Assembly: GCF_014648075.1 (NCBI RefSeq)
Contig: NZ_BMQK01000010.1
Span: forward strand, 62,001 to 126,000
Origin: Streptomyces ruber
GTDB lineage: Bacteria > Actinomycetota > Actinomycetes > Streptomycetales > Streptomycetaceae
Length of the DNA: 64,000 nt
Direction of reading: 5' to 3'
In this document: one piece after another, positions 42,728-49,819 of the stretch
Layout: every line of letters begins with the position of its first letter
How positions within the stretch are numbered: the stretch's first letter is position 1
Notes under the pieces: model-generated
What the model saw: only the letters and a program-made list of their open reading frames with translations
What the model was told of the DNA's origin: nothing
The model's database searches: none
Made by a program: the position numbers and the translations under genes

Positions 42728-43832
42728 TCCCGTCGACCGCCTGCAGGGCGTGGTGCTCGCCCGCCTTGCGCACGAAGGCCTGGAAGTCGTGCAGCGCCTC
42801 GGACTCCCTGGCCCCCGCCTTCGGGCTCTTGAACAGGAAGGCGCAGACGGGGTCGATGATGCCGACCATGCCCTGGCGGGCGGCGCTGTGCGCGGTGCGG
42901 ACGGCGTTGGCCAGCACGGCGGCGGCGTTGGGGCTGTCCTCGACCTCCAGGCGTATCTCCATGTGCACGGGGGCGCCGATGATGCTCTCGCCCTCGATGC
43001 GCAGGAAGCACACCTTGCGGTCGCCGAGGTGCTTGACGAAGCCGTTGGGGCCCGCGGCGACCTCGCGGGAGTCGATGCCGGCGTTGGCGAGGGCCTTGCG
43101 CTTGGAGACCTGCTTCGAGCGGGACCTGGCCGGGTCGGAGAGGTTCAGGAAGTCGGTGTTGCCGCCGACGTTGAGCTGGTAGTTGTCCTTGACCTCGACA
43201 CCGCGGCTCTGGAAGAGCTCGATCAGGGCGGTGTGCAGGGTGGTGGCGCCGAGGTGGCTGCGCAGGTCGTCGCCGAGGAGTGCGGCGCCGCGCTCGGCGA
43301 ACAGGGCGGCCAGGACGGGGTCGTTGGCGACCGGTTCGGGGGTGGCGTTGACGAAGCTCGCGCCCGCCTCGGCGGCGGCCCTGGCGTACGTCTGGACGGC
43401 CTCGGTGGAGCCGGTGGGCAGCAGGCAGACCACGACGTCGGGCCGCGTGGCGGCCAGGGCGGCGGCCAGCGACTCCGGGGTCGCGCCGGCGGTGTCGGCG
43501 TGGGCGCCGACGGCGTCGCCGAGCGCGCCGTCGAGTCCGTCGAGCAGCGGGCCGGCCTGGACGGTGACGCCCAGGTGCGGCACGTCCACGTGGCGGACGG
43601 CGGCGGTGCGGCCCGCGTACACGGCCTCGGAGAGGTCCAGGCCCACCTTCAGACCGTCGACGTCGAAGGCCGCGACGAACTCCACGTCGCCGAGGCGGTG
43701 ACCACCGATGTACTCGTGCATCACACCGTTGGCGGGGCCGGGCCGTTCCCGGTCCAGGACCACGGACTGCACGAAACTGGAGGCGCAGGAACCGACGCCG
43801 GCCAGCGCGACCCTGATCGCGTTGTTACTCAA
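42720..43832 (-). CDS. myo-Inositol-1-phosphate synthase homologue
   Basis: 370 residues. The NAD fold A-L-A-G-V-G-S-C-A-S-S is at residue 9, and the family core is clear: D-V-E-F-V-A-A-F-D-V-D, N-A-T-P-E-P, G-D-D-L-R-S-H-L-G-A-T, Q-L-N-V-G-G-N-T-D-F and S-K-Q-V-S-K. The enzyme cyclises a sugar phosphate to a cyclitol phosphate. Streptomyces has a housekeeping copy, and biosynthetic paralogues form cyclitols, including the five-membered ring of aristeromycin/neplanocin, so this is the probable first committed step here. The start is a TTG at 43832 with GGAGGG seven bases upstream; no ATG or GTG fits. Confidence 0.88.
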   Translation of the reverse strand: MSNNAIRVALAGVGSCASSFVQSVVLDRERPGPANGVMHEYIGGHRLGDVEFVAAFDVDGLKVGLDLSEAVYAGRTAAVRHVDVPHLGVTVQAGPLLDGLDGALGDAVGAHADTAGATPESLAAALAATRPDVVVCLLPTGSTEAVQTYARAAAEAGASFVNATPEPVANDPVLAALFAERGAALLGDDLRSHLGATTLHTALIELFQSRGVEVKDNYQLNVGGNTDFLNLSDPARSRSKQVSKRKALANAGIDSREVAAGPNGFVKHLGDRKVCFLRIEGESIIGAPVHMEIRLEVEDSPNAAAVLANAVRTAHSAARQGMVGIIDPVCAFLFKSPKAGARESEALHDFQAFVRKAGEHHALQAVDGNA

Positions 43833-43871
43833 GGGTATCCCTCCGGACGTATACCTGACGGTCGATACGAA

Positions 43872-43928
43872 TTACTCGGCTTACTCGGCGTGCTGAGGCA
43901 TCTCACGCAGCGTTGAGGCAGCTCACGC
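43872..43928 (-). promoter_or_regulatory. Paired direct repeats upstream of the inositol-phosphate synthase gene
   Basis: On the plus strand TTACTCGGC occurs twice in tandem (43872, 43881), then TGAGGCATCTCACGC (43894) and TGAGGCAGCTCACGC (43914). The last two start exactly 20 bases apart, two helical turns, and each is itself a T-G-A-G-N4-C-T-C-A palindrome. This is the layout of a cooperative activator or repressor site. Confidence 0.5.
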
Positions 43929-44378
43929 GGCCGGGGATCGGCGCGAACAGTGGAACTGAGCCAGCAATGTTCGCCCGGTTGCAGGCAAACGTATATCAGG
44001 GGACTTCGTTTATCCACCGCTCAGTATCGCCGAGTTTCACTGACGGCCACATCGGCGCGCGTGACACCTTTTTACACTTGCTTTACGGCACCGAATCCGG
44101 ACGTCTCGCGCATGTCCGCGAAAATACGCAGGGAAAGGAGCCGAGGAAAGGAAAGCGCGGGAAGCGGCGCGCATGCCGACGGACCTGTTCACCGCTCGCA
44201 CGGCGAACAGGCAGCACGAAAAAGTCCCGCACAAAGAAAAGCTTCGGCAAAAATGGGAGACGGCCGTCGGACAGCCGGGGCTTTACTGAATCTTTGACAG
44301 CGGGGACGCCGGAAACGGCGGGGCGAGGAAAAGGCCGCGTCCGCAACGGAGGCGGCCCCGCGCGACGGGCGCGACACG

Positions 44379-44406
44379 GTGCCGTGGAGGGTCCCCTCCA
44401 CGGCAC
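44379..44406. terminator. Terminator after the second SDR gene
   Basis: GTGCCGTGGAGGG (44379-44391) pairs perfectly with CCCTCCACGGCAC (44394-44406), eight bases past the SDR stop. It separates the 46.9-44.4 kb operon from the inositol-phosphate synthase operon. The ~440 bases between it and the repeats at 43928 are relatively AT-rich and hold no supported gene. Confidence 0.8.
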
Positions 44407-44413
44407 GGCGGTG

Positions 44414-45193
44414 TCACATCGCGGTGAGCCCGGCGTCGACCATGAGGTTCTCACCGGTCACGAATCCGGCCTCCGAGGAGAGCAGGAAGGCGACGGTGGA
44501 GGCGATCTCCTCCGGGTCGGCGGTGCGGTGCAGCATGTGCCGGCCGCCGATGTCCGGGCGGGCGTCCGCCTCCTCGCGCGACACGCCGTACTTCTCCTGG
44601 TAGCGGCGCGCGAGGTTGTCGCTCCAGACCGTCCCCGGGCTCACCGCGTTCACCCGGATCCCCGCACCGGCCAGGTCGGTGGCCATGCACCGGGTCATGC
44701 CGATGATGGCGGCCTTGGTGGCGCTGTAGGTGACGGACCGGGGCTGTGCGATGTGCGCGGAGATCGAGGAGACGTTGACGACGCTCCCGCCGCCCGCGGC
44801 CTCCATCAGGGGCGCGGTGTGTTTGACCATCAGGGCGTGACCCATGATGTTGACGTCCGTGACGCGCCGCCACTCCTCGACGGTGGCCTCGATCCCGCGC
44901 GTGATGAACGCGGCGGCGCAGTTCACGAGCAGTTCGACGCCGCCGAACGCGGCCCGCGCCGCCTCCACCGCGGCCACCACGTCGTCCTCGTCGGAGATGT
45001 CGCCGCGCACGAAGCCGATGTGCCCGGCCCCCGCGCGCCGCGCCAGTTCCGCGGCCGTGGACGTTCCGAGCTCCTCGTTCGTGTCCATGATCATGACTCG
45101 GGCGCCCTCCTCGGCGAGGCGCTCGGCGACCGCCCTGCCGATGCCCTGGGCGCCGCCGGTCACCAGGGCGGGACGTCCTCGAAGTCCCTTCAT
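44414..45193 (-). CDS. Short-chain dehydrogenase/reductase 2 of the cluster
   Basis: 259 residues, classical SDR: T-G-G-A-Q-G-I-G at residue 12, N-C-A-A, S-S-I-S-A-H, and Y-S-A-T-K as the catalytic pair, V-S-P-G-T-V-W, ending V-D-A-G-L-T-A-M. It is a clear paralogue of the SDR at 25545-26333, sharing the unusual N-x-A-A and S-I-S-A-H-I segments. The ATG at 45193 has GGAGG. It is last in the peptide/HprK-like/Nudix/SDR operon. A role in oxidising a cyclitol hydroxyl ahead of amination is plausible, not shown. Confidence 0.9.
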   Translation of the reverse strand: MKGLRGRPALVTGGAQGIGRAVAERLAEEGARVMIMDTNEELGTSTAAELARRAGAGHIGFVRGDISDEDDVVAAVEAARAAFGGVELLVNCAAAFITRGIEATVEEWRRVTDVNIMGHALMVKHTAPLMEAAGGGSVVNVSSISAHIAQPRSVTYSATKAAIIGMTRCMATDLAGAGIRVNAVSPGTVWSDNLARRYQEKYGVSREEADARPDIGGRHMLHRTADPEEIASTVAFLLSSEAGFVTGENLMVDAGLTAM

Positions 45194-45217
45194 GTGCCGG
45201 TACCTCCGCTTCCGTGC

Positions 45218-45700
45218 TCAGGCACCGACGACGTCGGGCTCTGCGGGGGCACCGTCGGTGAGCACGGCGCGCAGCCGGGGCGCCAGGTCGGCCGGTACCA
45301 GCCGGTCCGTGGTGGCGTCCAGCTCGTCCAGCGTCCACCAGCGGTGACCGGAGACGGTGTCGATCTCGCCCTGGCTGAAGCCGCTGGTGTCGATCCGGAA
45401 GTGGGAGACGCGGCAGAGGTAGATCCGCTCGCGGCAGTCGTAGGTGTTGCCTCCCCAGGAGGCGATGGCCTTCCGGTACCAGATCTGGGGGCCGATCTCG
45501 AACTCCGTGCGGCCGGTCTCCTCCTCGACCTCCCGGCGCAGGGCCTCCTCGGGGGTCTCCCCGTCCTTGATGCCGCCGCCCACCGGATACCAGAACGTTT
45601 CGCCGTTGTCGTCGTCCACGCTGGAGAACAGCAGGAGCCTGCCGTCCTCGTCCAGCAGCAGCGCCCGGGCACTGTGACGGATCTGCGGGGTGGTCGTCAC
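45218..45700 (-). CDS. Nudix hydrolase
   Basis: 160 residues with a complete Nudix box near residue 38: G-G-I-K-D-G-E-T-P-E-E-A-L-R-R-E-V-E-E-E. The preceding strand is L-L-L-D-E-D-G-R-L-L-L-F. It should hydrolyse a nucleoside diphosphate linked to some moiety. In a cluster with a nucleotidyltransferase and an NDP-kinase-like protein it may process a nucleotide intermediate or clear a by-product. The start is a GTG at 45700 overlapping the kinase stop as GTGA. Confidence 0.88.
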   Translation of the reverse strand: MTTTPQIRHSARALLLDEDGRLLLFSSVDDDNGETFWYPVGGGIKDGETPEEALRREVEEETGRTEFEIGPQIWYRKAIASWGGNTYDCRERIYLCRVSHFRIDTSGFSQGEIDTVSGHRWWTLDELDATTDRLVPADLAPRLRAVLTDGAPAEPDVVGA

Positions 45701-46791
45701 GAGGGGTCTCCTGTCGTCTCGGCACCGGCGCGTGGGGCGAGCCAGGCCGCCAGAACGTCTCTGCCATAGGTGGCCGGTGTCCACGCGCCCCGGCGGGCGG
45801 GCACGGCGGCGGCCAGTTCACCGATCCTGCCCTTGACGTCACCGGCCGGTTCGGGACTCGGGTCGGCGGACAGCCACCGGCCGCGGTACGCCGTGTCGGG
45901 TACGAGGATGTGCTCGGCCAGAGCGGCGACGGCGTCCGCGCCGGGGACCGGGCTGGAGTGGGGTGCGTCGGCGCCGGTGTTCTCGAGCAGCACCAGCCCG
46001 TCGATGCGCGCGGAGGCCACGAACTCGACGCCGGCCAGGCGCCGCATCTCCTCGTTGCTGAGCGAGATCTTGTTCTTGGGGTCCGGTCTGCGGACGGCCG
46101 CCTCGCCGTGTCTGATGAGCCGGCTCTTCTCGCCGGGCTCGATACCGAGGCCGGCCGCCGCCTCCTGGGTGAGGCGGGTGGACAGGGGCAGCCCGACCAC
46201 GACCCATGCCGGGCCGTCGGCCAGCAGCAGGCACCGGTCGGTGGCGACGCAGTAGCCGCCCGAGCGGGCGAGCTGGACGGAGGCCGAGGTCTTGCCGGCG
46301 CCGGAGGGACCGGCGAGGACCACCCCGGTCCCGTCGGGCAGGACGGCCGCCGCGCCGTGCAGCATGAGTGCACCGCGACGGACGAAATGTTCGCGCACCA
46401 GTTCCCGCATGGTGCGGGTGACGACGAGGCCCAGCTCGTGCTCGTGCGCGGCGATGATCTCCCAGGCGAGGAAGTCCGCGGTGATCAGGGCGTGCGAGAA
46501 CTCGTGCCCCTCCCCCGAGACGAGGACGAACGCTCCGTCCTCCCGCCGATGGCAGCCGTACCACCAGCCCGCGTAGGACTCACGGTGCTCGGTCGCCGGC
46601 CGCGCGGCGAGTTCCCCGAGCCGGGACGGGGAGCTGACGGCTGCGATGTCGATCCGCGTGCCGGCCGGGCCCGGCTCCGCACGGGCGAGCCGGTGCTGGC
46701 TCTCGACGTAGTCGAGGACCCCGTGGTCCTCGGCACGCACCCGGAACTCCAGGTCGTGCCAGGTTATCCGCGTTAAGCTGGGTAATGCCAA
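45697..46791 (-). CDS. HPr-kinase-like protein 2, with early TTA codons
   Basis: About 364 residues. The P-loop G-P-S-G-A-G-K-T-S near residue 170 is preceded by L-M-L-H-G-A-A-A-V and followed by V-A-T-D-R-C-L-L-L, the HprK-like core. The preferred start is a TTG at 46791 with GGAGG nine bases upstream; a GTG at 46812 lacks a site. From that TTG, codons 3 and 6 are both TTA and codon 9 is ATA, which are rare in this DNA; TTA implies dependence on the bldA tRNA. Such kinases near small peptide genes can phosphorylate the peptide, and a 35-codon frame lies just upstream. Confidence 0.7.
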   Translation of the reverse strand: MALPSLTRITWHDLEFRVRAEDHGVLDYVESQHRLARAEPGPAGTRIDIAAVSSPSRLGELAARPATEHRESYAGWWYGCHRREDGAFVLVSGEGHEFSHALITADFLAWEIIAAHEHELGLVVTRTMRELVREHFVRRGALMLHGAAAVLPDGTGVVLAGPSGAGKTSASVQLARSGGYCVATDRCLLLADGPAWVVVGLPLSTRLTQEAAAGLGIEPGEKSRLIRHGEAAVRRPDPKNKISLSNEEMRRLAGVEFVASARIDGLVLLENTGADAPHSSPVPGADAVAALAEHILVPDTAYRGRWLSADPSPEPAGDVKGRIGELAAAVPARRGAWTPATYGRDVLAAWLAPRAGAETTGDPS

Positions 46792-46849
46792 GATAAACGC
46801 CCTCCATGACACAGAAGAGGTGATCGTGCTTCGCCGGCCCGCGGAATTC

Positions 46850-46957
46850 CTATCTCTCCCGCGTACCGAAACCGAAGGCGGTCACGATCGGCCCTCCCGC
46901 GGTGGGGACGACCGCCACGGGAGCTGCTTCTGCGCCGGAGCGCGCTTTCTTCAGCAT
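46850..46957 (-). CDS. Possible 35-residue peptide ahead of the HPr-kinase-like gene
   Basis: ATG at 46957, 35 codons, TAG at 46850; the next start (46791) is 58 bases on. The peptide begins M-L-K-K-A-R-S-G-A-E-A-A-P and ends G-G-P-I-V-T-A-F-G-F-G-T-R-E-R: a basic head, a Pro/Val/Ala middle and a Gly/aromatic tail. Upstream there is only AAAGAA seven bases away. The layout (short peptide, then kinase) resembles RiPP loci, but there is no lasso cyclase, lanthionine synthetase or peptidase, and no ring-forming acid at tail positions 7-9. It may be a carrier, a leader peptide or chance. Confidence 0.3.
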   Translation of the reverse strand: MLKKARSGAEAAPVAVVPTAGGPIVTAFGFGTRER

Positions 46958-47188
46958 TCATAGGTTCTTTCTGTTGCGACAGACGGCGGATCACCTCAGC
47001 GGTCATCCGCTTCGATATCTGTCTTCATGTCCCGTCAAAAGCGTGCCGCGTCACCAGGTCGCCGTTCAGCCACTGGGCAAAGAGTGAACCGGCTGGTAAG
47101 TTACCGACCCGTTGGCCTTCGGGTCCCGCTTGCCGACCCCGTGGGGTTTCCCGACTGCAAGCGATCTTCTCAAACTTCATTGAAACTA
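46958..47188. promoter_or_regulatory. Leader region of the kinase operon, no gene seen
   Basis: Comparatively AT-rich. On the minus strand a TTGACG and a TATCGA 15 bases apart are a weak promoter candidate near 47035-47010. A folded element (GCTTGC ... GCAAGC with an inner CCCCGTGGGG) lies at about 47127-47163. Confidence 0.25.
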
Positions 47189-47473
47189 TCAACACTCGAG
47201 TTTCCCCGAGCCAGTTGGGCGGTTTTCCGGAAGCGGACGCGTACCGGACGCGTACCGGACGCAGAGGCCGTCGGCGACGGTGCGGCCGGTGAGCACGGAG
47301 CCCCGGAGGGGCGGGGGCGCCGCGACCGTTCCGGCGGCCCGGCCCGCGGAGAAGTCCGGGGTGACGCCGGCGGGGACGGCGGCGCCGGTCACTCGGACAC
47401 CGGTCAGGGCCGGCAGCGCGAGCGCGGCGGCGGCCGCGACAGCGGCACAGATCCGGCGCAGCGACTTCCTCAT
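47189..47473 (-). CDS. Possible small secreted protein
   Basis: 94 residues from ATG 47473: M-R-K-S-L-R-R-I-C followed by an Ala/Leu core and A-L-P-A-L-T, a convincing Sec signal. The mature ~60 residues are Gly/Ala/Pro/Thr rich with no recognised domain. No good ribosome site is seen. The 3' end contains a tandem GGACGCGTACC duplication (47235-47256), so the frame may be damaged there. It is not clearly linked to either neighbour. Confidence 0.35.
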   Translation of the reverse strand: MRKSLRRICAAVAAAAALALPALTGVRVTGAAVPAGVTPDFSAGRAAGTVAAPPPLRGSVLTGRTVADGLCVRYASGTRPLPENRPTGSGKLEC

Positions 47474-47602
47474 GGCGTGCGTGTGGTGCACGGGGTGTCC
47501 ACGAACAGCTCGCGGGGCGCCGTGCTCACCGGAGGCCGAACGCCGGACGGCCCGGCACCGCGGGTGCGGTACCGGGCCGTCCGGGCGTGGTCGGGCGGCG
47601 CG

Positions 47603-47725
47603 TCAGCCCTGGCGGGCCTTGAAGCGCGGGTCCTTCTTGTTGATCACATACGTGACGCCGCGCCGGCGCACCACCTGGGCACCGGGCCTGGCCTTCAACG
47701 AGCGCACCGACGTGCGCACCTTCAT
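47603..47725 (-). CDS. rpmJ: Ribosomal protein L36, cysteine-free paralogue
   Basis: 40 residues: K-V-R-T-S-V-R-S-L-K at the start and V-I-N-K-K-D-P-R-F-K-A-R-Q-G at the end, the bL36 pattern. The four Zn-binding positions (Cys/His) of the standard form are missing, so this is the C-minus type that replaces the zinc form when zinc is scarce. It is preceded by AGAGGAG and lies 31 bases after the L33 gene, a pair that also occurs in S. coelicolor away from the main ribosomal operons. Confidence 0.9.
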   Translation of the reverse strand: MKVRTSVRSLKARPGAQVVRRRGVTYVINKKDPRFKARQG

Positions 47726-47756
47726 CGTGATCTCCTCTGGGGGGGTCAGCGAACGG

Positions 47757-47921
47757 TCATCGCTCTTCGCGGAAGAGGACGTGCTCGCCGGCCACCGGGT
47801 CGTACTTGCGCAGGACGAGCCGGTCGGGGTCGTTCAGGCGGTTCTTGCGGGTCACGTAGGTGACTCCGGTGCCGGCCGTCGACCTCATCCTGACGACGGG
47901 GCGTGTGGTGCTGCGTGCCAT
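47757..47921 (-). CDS. rpmG: Ribosomal protein L33, cysteine-free paralogue
   Basis: 54 residues: M-A-R-S-T-T-R-P-V at the start, V-T-Y-V-T-R-K-N-R-L-N-D-P-D-R and L-R-K-Y-D-P-V at the core of bL33. No Cys is present, so it is the zinc-independent form. Its ATG at 47921 has GGAAGGAG. C-minus ribosomal genes are usually under Zur; no clear Zur box (T-G-A-A-A-A type) was found upstream, but a strong hairpin is present in the leader. Confidence 0.9.
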   Translation of the reverse strand: MARSTTRPVVRMRSTAGTGVTYVTRKNRLNDPDRLVLRKYDPVAGEHVLFREER

Positions 47922-47944
47922 GAGGTGCTCCTTCCGTCACGGCC

Positions 47945-47965
47945 GCCCGGGTCGTCGACCCGGGC
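47945..47965. promoter_or_regulatory. Perfect hairpin in the L33 leader
   Basis: GCCCGGGTC-GTC-GACCCGGGC, 9-3-9, centred ~34 bases before the L33 start. It could be an operator or a leader hairpin that affects translation of the L33-L36 transcript. Confidence 0.45.
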
Positions 47966-48128
47966 ACTCCGGACGTGGTGTGCAACAAGGCCGCCCGGTG
48001 CGGCATTCCCGGCATCCCCGGTGGCTCAGTACCGCCCGTGCGCCCCGCGGCGGCGGCCAGTACGGTACGTGCTCGGAGCCGCCGTACCCGAGACCCGTCG
48101 CCACTGAGACCCGGCCCTGGGAGATCAG

Positions 48129-48448
48129 ATGACTCCGGTCGTGCACCACCGCACCGTCGGCGCCGACGGACAGAGTGCCTTCCACCGGGAGGCCGGACCG
48201 GACGGCGCACCGGCCGTCCCGCTCCTGCACGGCTTCCCGACCGGCTCGCCCGTGTTCCGCAGCCTCGTCCCGGCCCTGGCGGACCGCTACCACGTGATCG
48301 CCCCGGCGCGAGGCACGCACCCTGGGGAGCACCCGCCGGCAGTACCCGAACGGCGTCGTGGACCGCACGCTCACCAGCCCCGGCGACCGGCAGGGCGGCG
48401 ACCGGACGAGCAGGACGAGAAGGACGAGCAGGACGAGAAGGGAGTGAC
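48129..48448 (+). pseudogene. N-terminal remnant of an alpha/beta hydrolase
   Basis: The first ~58 codons read F-H-R-E-A-G-P-D-G-A-P, then L-L-H-G-F-P-T-G-S-P-V-F-R-S-L-V-P-A-L-A and Y-H-V-I-A-P, the oxyanion-hole start of haloalkane-dehalogenase-like hydrolases. After that the frame loses family features. A different frame near 48335 shows R-Q-Y-P-N-G-V-V-D-R, like a later family segment, so there has been a deletion plus shift. The nucleophile and His are gone. An 18-base tandem duplication (48403-48438) follows. Confidence 0.55.
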
Positions 48449-49096
48449 ATGGCCACCACCGAACCGACCGTGGCGGGCGTCCGCGTTCCCGACACCGGAA
48501 TCGCCCGCGCGGCCACCGAGCTGATCCGGGACACGACGCCGGACCTGATCTACCACCACTCGCGCCGTGTCTTCTGGTTCGGCAGCCTCCTGGGGCGGAA
48601 CCGGGGGCTGAGCTTCGACCCGGAACTCCTCTACGTCGGCGCGATGTTCCACGACGTGGGGCTGGGCGAACCGTACCGCTCCAGCGGCAGGCGCTTCGAA
48701 GTGGACGGCGCGGACGAGGCACGCCGGTTCCTGCGGAGCCACGACGTCCCCGAGGACAGCGTCCGGCGAGTCTGGACGTCCATCGCGCTGCACACCACCC
48801 GGGGCGTCACCGAGTTCATGGAGCCGGAGGTCGCGCTCGTCCACACCGGGGTCGTGTACGACGTCCTGGGCCTCGGGTACGACGACATCGGCGAGGCCGA
48901 GAGGGCCGAGATCATCCGGCTGCATCCGCGGCCGGACTTCAAGAAGAACATCCTCCGGGCCTTCACCGAGGGCATGGCCCCCCGGCCGGAGACGACCTAC
49001 GGGACCATCAACGCCGACGTGCTGGAGCGCTTCTCCCAGGGGTTCCGCCGGGACGACTTCGTCGACGCCGTCGAGCACTCGGCGTGGCCGGAGTGA
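48449..49096 (+). CDS. HD-domain protein (cyanamide-hydratase-like)
   Basis: 215 residues. The metal-site pattern of HD hydrolases is present: H-H-S-R-R-V near residue 33, F-H-D-V-G near 68, and a later H in S-I-A-L-H-T-T-R-G. The size and the F-H-D-V-G-L motif match the group containing fungal cyanamide hydratase and many uncharacterised bacterial proteins. The substrate is unknown. The ATG at 48449 has AAGGGAG. It is surrounded by gene remnants and is the only intact gene between 47.9 and 49.8 kb. Confidence 0.75.
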   Translation: MATTEPTVAGVRVPDTGIARAATELIRDTTPDLIYHHSRRVFWFGSLLGRNRGLSFDPELLYVGAMFHDVGLGEPYRSSGRRFEVDGADEARRFLRSHDVPEDSVRRVWTSIALHTTRGVTEFMEPEVALVHTGVVYDVLGLGYDDIGEAERAEIIRLHPRPDFKKNILRAFTEGMAPRPETTYGTINADVLERFSQGFRRDDFVDAVEHSAWPE

Positions 49097-49151
49097 CGAC
49101 GTGAGGTGACGCGGGACACCACGCGCGGCGTCCCGCGTCGGGCGTGCGGGG

Positions 49152-49389
49152 TCACGGTGCGGTGAGCGGTCCGGCCGGCGAGTACACCGTGGCCGTCAGC
49201 GGGCCGGCGGCCGGACCGGCCGCCGGCGCCGCCCGCAGGAAGGACCGCACCCGGTCGTCGGGCAGTGCCCGGGACCCGCCCCTCACGTACCTGCGGGGCG
49301 GTGAAGCGGTCGTACCCCGCGAAGGCGAGCGGCGCCGGCTTCTCGGCGGTCGCGGGCCGGCCGTTGCGGTGCACCGCGAAGAACGTCAT
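49152..49389 (-). pseudogene. Truncated, frameshifted class IV aminotransferase
   Basis: Starts F-F-A-V-H-R-N-G-R-P, then A-P-L-A-F-A-G-Y-D-R-F-T-A-P-Q-V-R-E-G-R-V, the N-terminal strand of branched-chain-type class IV aminotransferases. A frame change near 49260 leads to L-P-D-D-R-V-R-S-F-L-R-A-A and a stop at 49152. The PLP lysine region is absent. Confidence 0.5.
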
Positions 49390-49397
49390 GAGGCCGC

Positions 49398-49590
49398 GGT
49401 GACCACCGTGCGGCAGATCCGCGCCGCGCTGGACGCGGGTCTGACCACCGGGGTGATCCGCAAGGTGCTGCCGTGCGCCCGTGGCGAGCAGCCGGGGTTC
49501 GACCGGTGCGCGGATGTGCGGTCCGTCCCGGAGCGGGAGAAGGCGGCCGTGGAGCGGCGCATGCGCGAGCTGGACCTCACAGTCGCCGGG
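49398..49590 (+). pseudogene. C-terminal remnant of a MerR-family regulator
   Basis: Reads V-R-Q-I-R-A-A-L-D-A-G-L-T-T-G-V-I-R, then L-P-C-A-R-G-E, and R-E-K-A-A-V-E-R-R-M-R-E-L. This is the helical region after the DNA-binding domain of one-component MerR proteins of actinomycetes. The N-terminal helix-turn-helix is missing, replaced by the end of the opposing aminotransferase remnant. The ~230 bases up to the molybdate regulator hold no gene. Confidence 0.5.
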
Positions 49591-49819
49591 CCATCGCCGG
49601 CCACCTCGGTCGGTACGGAACCCGGTCCGCCGCGGGGTGGCCGCCGTCCCTTCGTATCGCGTCGCAGCCGTCCCGAGGCAGCGCCGACCGTGCGCCGGCG
49701 CGGTCGAGCGGGGAGCCGGGCGGGGACCGCCTCATGGGCGAACGCACATGCCAGAACATCGCACGAATATCCTGGCCGATGCGATGTGACAGGGTCGGTC
49801 CTCCTCGCAACTGCGGCAG

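Noticed and set aside
44173..44289. 38-codon plus-strand frame (starts M-P-T-D-L-F-T-A-R)
   Set aside because: The ribosome site is poor, third-position GC is only about 73 percent, and it matches no precursor pattern; probably chance in an AT-richer gap.
46850..46957. Lasso-peptide precursor assignment for the 35-residue peptide
   Set aside because: No Asp or Glu at tail positions 7-9 for ring closure, and no lasso cyclase, protease or recognition protein is present.
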